Of a stretch of 64,000 bases of DNA, positions 11,952-24,026 are shown one piece after another. Within the stretch, counting starts at the first letter, position 1. Each line of letters begins with the position of its first letter. Below the pieces are notes generated by a model. It ran no database searches. It had not been told where the DNA came from and was given only the letters and a program-made list of their open reading frames with translations. Source of the stretch: Primula veris (Eukaryota; Streptophyta; Magnoliopsida; Ericales; Primulaceae); the NCBI GenBank assembly GCA_963682055.1, contig OY821746.1, positions 14,187,992 through 14,251,991 of the forward strand. Reading direction: 5' to 3'. Both the position numbers and the translations under genes were made by a program.

Positions 11952-14064
11952 CTATAAATAAAACTAAAGCAAGAACAAGAACTTGAATAAACAACATTGA
12001 AGGCCCAATCTTGTAAACGAAACAAAACTTAAATGTTACAGAGTACTTTTGTAAACAATTTCAGACATGAATGGCTCAGTCATGAACTACTCCTATCTTT
12101 GTTCTCATTTGTTACAGTCATGGATTATAGATTCGTGTCCTGAAAGGGAACTAAATCAAATGACATGATTGAAAAGTTCTTTAAACATGAAGAAGTTGAT
12201 GATAATTTCTGCCCTTTTTCAATTCAACTAAAGATCGCAACATTCACACATTGAACCGACGAAAGATAAATTTATTATATGTTATGCATATTCAATCAAA
12301 TGAACATTTACACAAGAGATTAACATATACAATAAAAAACAATCCTCCACTGTTTCCAACAAGACTTTCTTGTTAATATTATACTAAAGTAGGTAATTTT
12401 CAAATTTAGATCAAAGCATCTCCCACCAACAGTCCTTTGGTTCAACATATCAAAAATTCTGGTCAAAGATCTAACACTTTTTCTGATCAAGATCCACTTC
12501 ACATAAAAAAACATATAAAAACAACTAAAACTATTTCATTTTGTGATCATTCCTATTTCAATTTGTGAAAGTTAGAAATCAGATTTGTTCAGCTGATTCT
12601 TCTTCAGTTTGATTTCAATTTGTGAGCCTTCCTATTTCAATTTAATAAAAACAACACAAGAATCAGATTTTATTTATCCAAAATCACTATTCCAAATTGT
12701 GAAAGTTAAGAATTCATTTGAGCAATACAAAATCACGATGATGGAGTGGCTTATCTAAAGCTACAAATGCTTTTTTTTGCTTAGAATATATACGCATCTA
12801 TGTTGGAAGATCATATTTCTACTATATTTGATAATTACAATTGAGAGACAATCTCAAATCTCTTAGAGATGCTAAACAACTAAAATGTTGAAGCAACAAA
12901 ACTTACCTAAAAGCAGAAAAAACAAAAAAAAGTTGAATCTTTCTTTTGATCAAATAAGACTTGGTTGGCTCTAAAGTTTCAAAAGCCGCTTTAAAGTACA
13001 AACTCAAAAGACCACTTTCTGAGTAAGTACATATACATTGAGAAATGTTTAGGAATTAAAGGATAGAAAACCTTATCGAAGCAAACAAAGAATCGGAAAT
13101 ATTCTGCAACATCTAACCAAACTATCAATAAAATATGCAATCACCTTAGCAGTAAAAAAACAAAGAACATTCTAAACAAGAATCACCATGGTACACCCTA
13201 TACTGCCATTTTCCCGATGAATCTTTTATAATTCCACTATTTTAGCACGCCAACTACGAACATTAGCTACGATCGACTTTAAGTTACCAAACAATTTTCA
13301 TCGGTTGTAAGTAAAAAATTAATACATGTCTCGAATAGAGGCCATCTCATTTGCTTGTATAGCTATTTGCCAATACGAATGCTAAGGCCATTTAAAAAAA
13401 AGGAGAATACTAGACTTATATAAGCATGTTTTGACAGAATGCTGGGCTAAACCAATAAAATACAGTGGTTTGTACATACAAATCCAGAAAAAACTTACTT
13501 TTTTTCAACATAGAAGAAGTTTCAACTATAACAACAAACAAGTAAAACACTAAAGTCAATTATGACATATTTTTTAATAAACAAAGCACATCCCTTGTAC
13601 CTAGCGAGGTTATGCGAATATCTGGAAATTAAAACCGCAATGGAAACCTAAAAACATTAACCAACATGTCAATTGATTGCTAGCTATTTGTTTAGTGGCA
13701 AAGAGGAAAGTCAAATACTCCTATTTGTCCATCTTGTCCAATTATTTACCCATCTGTATGTAATAAAGGTATCGGGATTGAGCAAAAAACACAACTACAA
13801 ATATCAGATTATGAAAGACAAAATGCATTAAAGCACACATTGGTTGAAAAAATTAACATATCAATAGCACATGAACACATCATTCATAAATCAAAATCGA
13901 AGAAACCTTTTATTATAAACAGGGTAGCAAGTCAATTACACTAAAGTGTGATGTTCTTCTCACAAATAAAGATCATAAATTCTGATTAAAAAAATAGTCC
14001 AAAATTTAAAAAAAAATCTAACTAGATCCGGTTAATAGAAAACAAAAATTAAAAACCAACCAAC

Positions 14065-14275
14065 CTATTTGATGAAACCCAAGTCTCATCATCTGTTTGA
14101 TTGACAGCCAGGGTTTCAATTTTAAAAATTAGCGATGATATGAACAAAATTAACAGAGATGAATGGATAGACGATGAGTACCTGGTTTAATCTTTGTAGA
14201 GAGAGATAAACAGATAGATGAATGATGCGTTGTATTTGGCGGGAGCCAACAAAAAGTAATATTATTATATTTATA
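14065..14275 (-). promoter_or_regulatory. Candidate promoter, leader exon and start exon of the unknown gene ending at 11769
   Basis: On the minus strand, TATAAATA lies at 14275-14268, followed by an ATG-free leader ending AACCAG|GTACTC at 14182. Further on is CAAACAG|ATGATGAGACTTGGG (exon start 14092) ending ATAG|GTTGG at 14065, which could be a 28-nt exon holding the start codon. All signals are seen; their use together with the exon at 11769 is inference. The roughly 2.1-kb intron in between is AT-rich, and no other coding exon could be fixed in it. Confidence 0.35.
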
Positions 14276-14916
14276 TGGAGTCTGGGATTAACGTAAAATA
14301 TACGGGAACAGTACGGTGACTGATGCAAGGTTTTTTTTTTCATAGGAGTCCCTGAAAATAAGGGATATTTGCACATATATACTGACCGATGCATATGTTC
14401 GTTTATGAAAGCACGTTGCTTCCTAATGTGTTTGACTGTATGTTACAAATACGTTGAAACAAATCACTCTCGTTTATTGTCCAACCACAGTGGTTAAATT
14501 TGCAAATAACACAGTTATCCACTACGTATGTCAGGATTTGCATACACTTCTCAAGTTTTTTTATTTGCTTCATAAACTATAAATTCACAGACTTAACTTC
14601 CATGTCATATCTATTGCAAAGTAAAATGAGAAATATTAATCCATAACAAACCTAACTCATAGAAGGTTTAAAAATATATTTTTAATCCTTTAATTTAAAA
14701 GGAATTTATATCTTACCAGTTCAACTATTACAAAACATACCATTAGCCATTCTGCCAATCGCAAAAACTAAAAAAGGCATAAAACTTTTAAGATGAAAGT
14801 CTCCTCTCAAACATTGTCCACAGTTAAATGACTCAGCGACCACTCTTACCAAAAATCCTACTTCTGCCAAGAAAACCATTTCTTTTCAACTCACCAAAAA
14901 AACACATGTTCAATAC
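14276..14916. other. Spacer between divergent features
   Basis: No gene recognised. The stretch contains the upstream side of the promoter at 14275 and the 3' flank of the ROS3-like exon. Short open frames here are antisense to or run out of neighbouring exons. Confidence 0.5.
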
Positions 14917-15756
14917 TCACATCAGTTGCTTCTTCTTATCGATTTTCTTTCTCAGAGACGAACTCAAAGCAGCTTTAATACTCTTCCACTCTTTCATAGA
15001 CGCATCACTTCTCATAAATGAACAAGTTTCTCCAATGCTATACTTAATAGGAGCTCTAATGGCTCTCTCCTTACCAACTCCCAAAGAAGATTTAAAACCA
15101 TCAACTGAAACATCTACACCGTCGGTTGACTTGTTCACTATCTCAGTTGGCTTATCAATAGTCGTTTTTGCAGCAAACCAGTTCTTTGTCTGGTCAATTT
15201 GCTCTTTTTCTTCAAATTTTGTATCGGGCAAAAGCTGGGAAATGCTAAATGAAGCATTTGTTCCACCAACAAGATCGGTCCACGAGGACTTTTGGGTCCA
15301 CAGAGCATCTTTATTTGGCTGTTTATCTACACCCTCATTTGGTTTTCCAATTTGAGATGCAACTTCACTCCCGTCTTCCGAGTTATAATGGGATTTCATG
15401 TTTATAAAGTTCTGTGACAGACTTTGGTTCTGGTTCTGATTTTCAAGTCCATTAGAGTCCGATTCTTCACTGGTAGCAGATGATTTTTTCCCCTTCCGTT
15501 TTTTGTCAGTGGAATTTTTTGGTTTCGACAATGAACCATTTGTATTTGATTTATGTTTTTTTGTTGATGCTATCTCTATGGTTGATACATGTGTTTCATG
15601 AGCCTTTTCTGGACTCCTCTTGCCCTCGATCTCATCATTTGCAATTGGAGGTGATTTTCTCTTGTTGCCAGAATGTAACTTTGTACTTTTTTTTCTGTTT
15701 AGATCACTATCAGATGATATATATGCTGGGATCTGTAGGCCATTCACTGCTACACC
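14917..15756 (-). pseudogene. C-terminal exon of a ROS3/nucleolar-RRM-like protein; 5' part not found
   Basis: An open frame of 279 codons starts at a TTTACAG acceptor (15757) and ends at TGA 14917. The N-terminal half is lysine/serine-rich and disordered-looking, with several basic nuclear-signal-like patches (KRKSPP, TKKHK, KKRKGKK). The C-terminal third has the block SSWTDLVGG...FSISQLLP, then NWFAAK, GETCSFMRSDASMKEWKS and a basic tail LRKKIDKKKQLM. This pattern resembles the C-terminus of plant REPRESSOR OF SILENCING 3 and related nucleolar RNA-binding proteins. Such proteins carry an N-terminal RRM, and none was seen upstream before the gypsy element at 17795 or just past it. The exon is uninterrupted, so it may be a recent truncation or a gene with unrecognised 5' exons. 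Family assignment is moderate. Confidence 0.6.
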
Positions 15757-16640
15757 CTGTAAACAAGAGAACAAAAAAAAACTTTAATAAAAACACAAGA
15801 GAAACCTCTCGTCTAAATGAGAGGAAACAAGTTATTTTGAGTTTTCCTATACTTGGTACCATCGGTAAGTTATAAGCATTCTCCCGATTAAATTTTTTAT
15901 GGCTTGCTTATGACCATAATCAGAGTGAAGGTTGATTAATCCCAGGCATCACTCTCAACAGTCGGGAATCATGATGCATCCAAGTTTATTACAAGGGTTC
16001 CATTTTTTGCAGTTTTCTAGGTTAATTTATTGTTTCCTTTCCATAATCATATAGTTCTGTACTCTTAGCTTATTTGCCTTCACAGAAGATAACCTATCTA
16101 GTAGTTCCATCTTTCCCCTCAGGTAAACTGAACTTAGTGGAGTGCTCTATTTATCCTAAAATCATTTTATGCATATTTCAAGGTGTAATACATGATATGC
16201 TCGTGTCTTTTTATTTATTTAAGGTTCCACCAAACAGTGTCATGTTTACAGTTATTCTATATCAGGTTGGAGATGTACATATAATAGTAAATACAGAAAT
16301 ACCGGAGAACGAACACCGTCAGAGTGATTTTTTATGTTCTGAAATTCATGTTAAGTTTATTCAGTTCATTTATGAGATATGGTGTTTCTTTCTCCACTAC
16401 GTTCTTTGTTCATATTGCAGAGACAGAACTTGTAATTACCCGAGAGTACAATAACTCGTATATGAAGTGATTTCTACTAATGGGCGCGCAAGGCTACTAT
16501 GTTCTACAATTTTTGGGCATAATAAAAATTAAATACAGCTTATTAAGTTAAAACTTTGTAGTTAAGGTTCCCAAATGTCATAACACACCCTATTGGAACT
16601 TACCGGTTACCACACTGCAAGCAATTATGGCCATAAATCG

Positions 16641-16680
<40 letters not shown>

Positions 16681-17794
16681 AATCCAATTAGAAATCTTAA
16701 ATTCCCTCTCAAACTAAGAATATTTCTATCTAACTAAGAAATCAGAAAAAGGATATGTCTATAGAGACACTCTATCTTCACTAACAATGAGCTTTATAAC
16801 AATAAAGTGCAACAAATATGAAGAACCTTAAATCTAATTCGAAAGCCTAAACTTCCCCTGAACTATTAGTATTTGCAACCCACCTAAGAAATTAAAAAGG
16901 GTATAAGTTTATGAAGGTCGATAACACTATATTTGATAAAACATAAACTTTTTTTTAGGAGAAAGCATATTCATTAGTAAACCATAAAGCTCCACGGGGG
17001 TCATTGTTTTTATTTAAGTAAGAGGGGTCCGTCGAGATGTTAGCAGTGACCATGTATGATCGGGCAAGCGATACTACGGCAACCCATCTCGGTGATTCCC
17101 AATATTCCTTTTGGTTTGGATGTATTTATCGGATTGTTATTGGCGCGTTTTGACCTAGTTTATTGATTTGGCTCATGTGAATAAGCAGATATGTAAAGTA
17201 CATCGGCCTTGCTGGGTAAGCTATGTCGCTCTTAGTTCAATACACGAGTGTACTTCCAGAGTGTATTACGTCATGTTCACTTAAGCAGGTTGACGAATAT
17301 CAATTATAAGTCGTAAAGCAATAGCAGTGTTCTTGTCTTATACATAGTAAGACTAAGAACGTGGTGACCAGTGAGCTTGTAACCAATGATAGTACAAAGA
17401 ATAATCAAGGTGTGTACCACATGTCCAGTGTGTATATGTATTTAAGAAAGGAGAGAGGGCAGAGTGACCTTGACGGTTTCCCGTAAATGGACTCGCATTG
17501 GGTCGGTTGAGGGCCAGTTCTCATAAGGCACTGCGGATGAAGGGGCGGCAGCTTGAGCCTCAGCTCTAGTGAGCTCTCGTCACCTGTCTATGTGATGGTG
17601 TATATATAGTGTGTATACATATATTCGCATGTATGTATCTATCTCTCCCGTTTGTATCTCTTCTTTCTTCTTTCTCTGTATCTTTATCTCTCTCTCTCTA
17701 TTCTTTTTTGTCTGCCTCCCTTTCAGAGGAAAGACCCTCCTTCTTTCTAGGCCAAATTTTTCCTTATATTCTCTAGGTTTTCTTTGGTATTGGG
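15757..17794. other. Region upstream of the ROS3-like exon; (AT)n tract and possible old LTR sequence
   Basis: No RRM-coding exon was recognised on the minus strand. 16645-16675 is an (AT)n microsatellite. From about 16990 to 17790 the base composition changes (less AT-rich), with TATTTAAG at about 17440, a TATATATAG box at about 17602 and a CT-rich stretch beyond it, which looks like part of an older LTR. The gypsy element at 17795 begins directly after it. Confidence 0.4.
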
Positions 17795-18498
17795 TGATGT
17801 GCCCGGGATGCTAAGATGTCGGTAAGTCACTGAATTTTAGGAGAACTCAAGAGAGGAACCAACTCTTCGTGTTTGATAAGCCGAAGGCGCCACAAACAAA
17901 ATGGGTTGGGGTTCTAATGAAACAAGCTTGATAAGTCCAAAGGCGCCACAAACAAGTTCCGTTAGGATGATTCACCACACTCCGGAGAGAGAAGAAGGGA
18001 AGTGATAAGAATCGGGGTTTAACTCGCCACTAACAATCTGAATTCCACAAATTGCAAGATAAGAGAAAAGGATAAACAAGCAAAAAAGCTTAATTATTTA
18101 TATCACTCTAGATATCTTATAACTTGATACATGTGGCTTTATATAGAGCCAAAAATGTCATACTTAAGATAGGATAAGATCAACAACTTAGATTACATGA
18201 ATCTAGTTAGATACATGCATAGAAACCCTTTACACTTATCTATAATATTAATTAATTACTTTGACCACTTAGAATCAATGAATGTGTGGATTCATGGATC
18301 GGATTATTGCGCTTCTCGAAATAGCCAAGATTCGACGTATTGGTAAAGCTGTTGTTCAAAGCTATTAAATGAGCTATTTCCTTTGTCATTAGCAGCTCAT
18401 TACCTATTTCGAGCTTCTTAGATTTTGAACGAGTAACCGGACCCATATGAGGAATATTTAGCTTAGCATCTGAATCTAACACAACATGATGCACATCA
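17795..18498 (-). repeat. 3' LTR of the gypsy element
   Basis: 704 bp with TG...CA ends, nearly identical to 22875-23578. The polyprotein frame continues about 245 bp into it and stops at 18252, so the LTR carries coding sequence for the integrase tail. Confidence 0.93.
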
Positions 18499-21400
18499 TC
18501 TCCTCCGGGTTGATTAGGATTTGCCCTCAAATCCATATTTTCATTGTCTTCAATGTATGGAGTCAAATCCCGAACATTGAAAGTGTTTGATCCTTGGTAT
18601 CCTTCAGGTAGTTCAATCTTATATGCGTTATCGTTGACTTTAGTCAATATCCGAAAAGGACCATCGGCCCTTGGCATAAGCTTTGATTTCCGCAGGTTTG
18701 GAAACCGCTATTTCTTCAAATGCACCCAAACTAGATCGCTTGGTTCGAAAACAACCCGTTTTCGACTTTTATTCGTCACTTGCTCATTGATTTCATTTTG
18801 TTTCTCAATCCGTTCTTTCACCTTCCTATGTATCTCTTTAACCAACTCGGCTTTCTTTTCTCCATCCGTACTAATCCTCTCACTGATAGGTAACGGGGAT
18901 AAATCCAAAGGTGTAATAGGATTAAAACCATAAACAATCTCAAAAGGGCTGAGTTTCGTAACCCTATGCACACTACGATTATAAGCAAACTCGGCCATTG
19001 CTAGAGCCCCATCCCATGATTTCAGATTTTTACCAATAAGACTTCGAAGTAAAGTAGACAAAGTTCGGTTTACTACCTCGGTCTGTCCATCGGTTTGCGG
19101 ATGACATGCTGTACTAAATAGAAGTTTAGTACCCAATTTCTTTCACAACGTCTTCCAAAAGTAACTCAAGAACTTGACATCTCGATCCGACACGATTGTT
19201 TTCGGAATACCATGTAGTTTCACAACTTCTCGAAAGAACAAGTCCGCAATATGTGATGCATCGTCCGTTTTGTGACACGGGATGAAATGAGCCATTTTTG
19301 AAAAACGATCGACTACCACAAAGATCGAATCCATACCCCGCTGTGTTTTTGGTAATCCCAATATGAAATCCATACTCACATCAACCCAAGGTTGATTCGG
19401 TACGGGTAATGGCATGTATAACCCTTGATTTGCTTCTTTGCTCTTGGACTTTTTACAAACTACACATTTCTCAACAACCCGATATACGTCTTTAATCATA
19501 GCAGGCCAATAAAAATGTTCTTTGACCATTTCCAAAGTCTCCTTTTCCCCAAAGTGTCATGCCAGACCACCACTATGAGCCTCTCGAACTAACAATTGCC
19601 GAACCGAACAATTCGGAATTACAAGCTTTCCCATCCGAAAGAGATATCCCTCATGGCGATAGAACCCATTCACGGCCTCTTTCTCACATGCCAAATAGAT
19701 AGAGGACAAATTTGAATCTTCTGAGTACTGATCCTTGATGAGTTCGAACCCAAGCAAGTTCGCACTCATCATCGATATAAGAGCATGTCTTCGAGAAAGA
19801 ACATCGGCAACAACATTTGAATTCCCTTTCTTGAATTTGATAACATATGGAAATATTTCCATAAACTCGACCCATTTCGCATGTCTTCGGTTCAGTTTTG
19901 CTTGTCCCATCAAATACTTTAAAGACTCGTGATCGGTGTGTATTACAAATTCCTTTGGAAGTAAATAATGCTGCTACACTTCCAAGGCTCGTATCAAGGA
20001 ATAGAACTCCTTATCGTAGGTGGAATAGTTGAGTCGAGAGCCACCCAACTTTTCACTGAAATTAGCAATTGGTCGCTTGTCTTGTATAAGGACAGCCCCT
20101 ATGCCTACCCCGGATGCATCACACTCGATTTCGAAAGTTTTTGAAAAGTCGGGCAGAGCCAAAATTGGAGCCGAGCATAATTTCTCCTTTACTATCTCAA
20201 AACTCTTACGAGCAGCCTTATCAAATTTAAGCGCACCATTAACTTTAGTACACTCAGTTAGAGGGGCTAACAAAGTGCTAAAGTTTTTCACAAAACGTCT
20301 ATAAAATGAGGCTAATCCATGAAAACTTCGAACCTCCGAAACACTAGTCGGCTCAGGCCATTCCTTGATTGCTTTTACTTTCTCCTCATCAACTTCAACA
20401 CCCGTTTCTGAAACCACAAAACCAGAAAGACGACTCGGTCTTGGCAAAAGTCATATTTCTTCAAATTCCCAAAAAGCTTTTCTCGACGTAGAACGTCGAG
20501 GACCAGTCGTAGATGCTCCAAATGTTCGGCAAAGGACTTGCTATAGATAAGTATGTCGTCGAAATAAACAACAACAAACTGCCCAATAAACCTACGTAAG
20601 GCATGATTCATCAAACGCATAAAGGTGCTCGGTGCATTTGACAAACCGAATGGCATAACCAGCCATTCAAACAACCCTTGCTTCGTTTTGAAAGCGGTCT
20701 TCCACTCGTCACCTTCTTTCATACGGATTTGATGGTATCCACTCTTAAGATCAACTTTTGAAAAATATATTGAACCATGCAATTCGTCGAGCATATCATC
20801 AAGGCGTGGTATTGGATAGCGATACTTTACAATAATTTTGTTGATAGCCCGACTATCAACACACATATGCATGCTACCATCCTTCTTCGGTACGAGTAAT
20901 GCCGAAACCGAACAAGGACTCATCGATTCCCGAACGTACCCACGCTCTATCAACTCTGACACTTGGCGATGCAGTTCTTTGGCTTCCTCGGGATTACAAC
21001 GATAGGCTGGTCGGTTGGGTAAAACAGCACCGGGAATGAGATCTATTTGATGTTCGATTCCCCGAATCGGTGGCAAACCAAGTGGTAATTCCTCGGGAAA
21101 CACATCCTCGAATTCTTCCAAAAGTTTTACAACTTGCGGTGGGAGTGAGGACTTGTCGGTAAGCATAATTTCCCGCATGAGCAACATAAAAATCTGATCC
21201 TTGGTACTCAAGGCTCGCTCGACTTCTCTGCGACTAACAACCAGATTTTCTCGCTTCGTCTTGCCTAAAATATCATTTCGAATTTGCGCCAGTGTAAGTG
21301 GTGCAAGAGTATGCTTCCTCCCATTCTTTTCAAATGAATAAGTATTTTTGAACCCGTCATGAATCACCCTCCGGTCATACTGCCATGGCCGGCCTAAGAG

Positions 21401-22855
21401 TAAATGACTAGCACTCATAGGTACAACGTCACAAAGAACTTCGTCGGTGTATCGGCCAATAGTGAAAGGAACCTTTACTTGCTCGGAGACCCGAATATCA
21501 CCCACCTCATTAAGCCAACGCAGTTTGTACGGGCTAGGATGCTTCATCATAGCCAATCCCAATTTCTCCACTAGCGTAGTGGATGCCACGTTTGTACAAC
21601 TCCCTCCATCGATGAGAACTCTGCACACCTTTTCACTCACTTTGCATCGAGTGTGAAATATGTTATCTCGTTGTTCATCGGTAGTGACGGGCTGTACGTT
21701 AAGAACGCGCCGAACAACGAGGACCTCTCCATCTTCAGCCACATCTAAAGAATCCTCATCGTACTTTTGAACTTCCTCCTCGACTTCTTCTTCGCTCTCG
21801 ATTTCAGATTCTCGGATAATCATAACTTTCCGATTTGGACATTCCGAAGCGATATGACCATGTCCTTGACAACGAAAGCATTTCAAGTCCCGATGCCTCG
21901 GGTTAGGTCTTGAAACCTCATCTTTTTTTGGTGCAGCCATGGGTGCTTTCCCCATGTCAACCCGTCCGACACGGTTGGTGGTCGGGACAGTCTTCCCTTC
22001 AGTCATAGCGTCGTTTGTGTATTTCCCACCACTTGGCCGAGAGGAGTATGGCCGGGTGGTGACCTTTCGTTTTCTTTGACGCTCCACTTTCAACGCCAAT
22101 TTAATCACGTCCTCCAAGAAAACAAATGGTTGCAACTCCACTGTATCCGCTATATCCTCATTGAGACCCCGTAAGAACCGAGCGATGGTTTGCTCTTGCG
22201 GCTCTTGATGGTTACACATCATCTTCGCAGTTTCGAAATTCTTAACATACTCCTCTACGCTCATAGCTCCTTGCCGAAGAGATTGTAAATGTAGGTACAA
22301 CTCTTGGTAGTAGTACTCCGGTACGAAACGACGTTGCATAAGCCGTTTCATGATCCTCCAACCTCGGACTTCCTCCTCTCCATCCCGATGCCTCTGCCCT
22401 TTCAAATTCTCCCACCACAAATGAGCATATTCGGTGAACTCAAGTGCGGCCAAGCGAACTTTCCTCTCCTCGGGTACATCGTAGAATTCAAAAAGTTTTT
22501 CAACACGCTGCTCCCATTCGAGGTAATATTCGGGCGAGCTATTACCCTTGAATGGAGGCATTTTGATGTTCACGTTACGACCGGTATTGTCATAACACCT
22601 TTGTTGACGTCTCGGTGCCCCTTCATATTCTTCTTCGGCATAGTCACTCAAGTCACCGGTATGACCTTGGTGACTACGATCATCTTGCTCATATGGTGGT
22701 GGTTGTGGTTGTTGGTTTTGGAGACGCATCTCCGCCATCTCCGCTTGCATGGCCTCGATTTGGCGCTCAAGCCGATAGATTTTGGCTTGGTCGAGCGTCA
22801 TGCCTCTTGGAATTTGAGCTACATTTTTGTCGGACTGGTGTGACTTGGTCGACAT
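18252..22855 (-). pseudogene. Gag-pol polyprotein of the gypsy element, five disruptions
   Basis: The ATG is at 22855, just after the primer site. Order: coiled-coil N-terminus, gag, zinc knuckle CFRCQGHGHIASEC (CX2CX4HX4C), aspartic protease around VLIDGGSCTNVAS, RT with VVVYFDDILIYS, RNase H around [13 protein letters not shown], the integrase zinc-binding region, a DDE core (D in [10 protein letters not shown] in IVSDRD, E in DGQTEVVNR) and an integrase C-terminal domain. There is no classical chromodomain. The tail contains GPVTRSKSKK and ends within the 3' LTR. Breaks: a frameshift near 20.44 kb downstream of the RT active site, and in-frame stops at 19974 (TAG), 19557 (TGA), 19143 (TGA) and 18708 (TAG). 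The element cannot make its full polyprotein. The single-ORF layout, Met primer and LTR-encoded tail recall the CRM clade; that assignment is inference. Confidence 0.92.
18499..18507 (-). other. Polypurine tract of the gypsy element
   Basis: On the minus strand the purine run GGAGGAGA directly precedes the 3' LTR (TGATGTGC), the expected place for plus-strand DNA priming. The polyprotein frame reads through it. Confidence 0.75.
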
Positions 22856-22859
22856 CCTT

Positions 22860-22871
22860 GCTCTGATACCA
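22860..22871 (-). other. Primer binding site (initiator Met-tRNA type)
   Basis: TGGTATCAGAGC on the minus strand starts three bases after the 5' LTR. This is the common plant retrotransposon match to the 3' end of tRNA-iMet. Confidence 0.88.
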
Positions 22872-22874
22872 ATA

Positions 22875-23578
22875 TGATGTGCCCGGGATGCTAAGATGTC
22901 GGTAAGTCACTGAATTTTAGAAGAACTCAAGAGAGGAACCAACTCTTCGTATTTGATAAGCCGAAGGCGCCACAAACAAGATGGGTTGGGGTTCTAATGA
23001 AACAAGCTTGATAAGCCCAAATGCGCCACAAACAAGTTCCGTTAGGATGATTCACCACACTCCGGAGAGACAAGAAGAGGAGTGATAAGAATCGGGGTTT
23101 AACTCGCCACTAACAATCTGAATTCCACAAATTGCAAGATAAGAGAAAAGGATAAACAAGCAAAAAAGCTTAATTCTTTATATCACTCTAGATATCTTAT
23201 AACTTGATACATGTGGCTTTATATAGAGCCAAAAATGTCATACTTAAGATAGGATAAGATCAACAACTTAGATTACATGAATCTAGTTGGATACATGCAT
23301 AGAAACCATTTACACTTATCTATAATATTAATTAATGACTTTGACCACTTAGAATCAATGAATGTGTGGATTCATGGATCGGATTATTGCGCTTCTTGAA
23401 ATAGCCAAGATTCGACGTATTGGTAAAGCTGTTGTTCAAAGCTATTAAATGATCTATTTCCTTTGTCATTAGCAGCTCATTACCTACTTCAAACTTCTTA
23501 GATTTTGAACGAGTAACCGGACCCATATGAGGAATATTTAGCTTAGCATCTGAATCTAACACAACATGATGCACATCA
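22875..23578 (-). repeat. 5' LTR of the gypsy element
   Basis: 704 bp, same ends as the 3' LTR. The antisense frame at 23332-23574 is the LTR copy of the polyprotein tail, not an independent gene. Confidence 0.92.
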
Positions 23579-23902
23579 AATGGTCAAGCAAGGCAAGAGC
23601 CACTCAGTCCGTACTATGTCATGCGATTTTGGAGTTTCTCCTGATATTATTTTCTATTGATTTCTTATGATAATGAGTTTTCTGATTCTTTAATTGGACA
23701 TATGTTTGAGTTTTTTAATCCATCTATATAGCGATGTGGAATTTCTTATAAGTTGACATATGTATAAATGGTTTTTCTCACACATATGCGGAATTATAAA
23801 ACAGGTTCTCATTTGTAAAACCGCTAGTGTGTAGCATGGTTACACATTGAAATTTATATAAAAAATATGTTCTTTAAAAAAAAAAAATCATAAATTATAC
23901 AT

Positions 23903-23963
23903 ATTTTTTATATTTTTATTGCGTTACTCGCCGCACATGCAACGCGTGGGGCACGATTACTAA
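23903..23963. repeat. Dispersed repeat terminus, possibly a Helitron 3' end
   Basis: TTGCGTTACTCGCCG followed by CACATGCAACGCGTGGGGCA parallels 6763-6800. CGTGGGGCACG can form a small hairpin, and CTAA followed by T comes four bases after it, as at Helitron 3' ends (hairpin then CTRR). No 5' end or helicase was found. Confidence 0.35.
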
Positions 23964-24026
23964 TATATATAATATATTAGGGTAGATTTTAGACGGTATT
24001 TAGTCAACGGTAACTAATAAGTATTA

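Larger units (their letters stand above)
17795..23578 (-). mobile_element. Ty3/gypsy LTR retrotransposon, complete in structure, coding capacity broken
   Basis: Two 704-bp LTRs (17795-18498 and 22875-23578) both start TGATGTGC and end GCACATCA, a perfect 8-bp inverted terminal motif. On the minus strand the order is 5' LTR, primer site TGGTATCAGAGC, gag, protease, reverse transcriptase, RNase H, integrase, polypurine tract GGAGGAGA, 3' LTR. Protease lying upstream of RT and integrase last gives Ty3/gypsy order. By eye the LTRs differ at about 17 of 704 positions (about 2.4%), so the insertion is fairly recent. The flanking 5-mers TTGGG and AATGG do not match, so no target duplication is visible. 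Confidence 0.93.

Noticed and set aside
14828..15355. Plus-strand frame of 175 codons
   Set aside because: Antisense to the ROS3-like exon, whose minus-strand reading has the conserved blocks and splice acceptor.
16074..16454. Plus-strand frame of 126 codons
   Set aside because: No recognised domain, AT-driven composition and no splice or promoter support.
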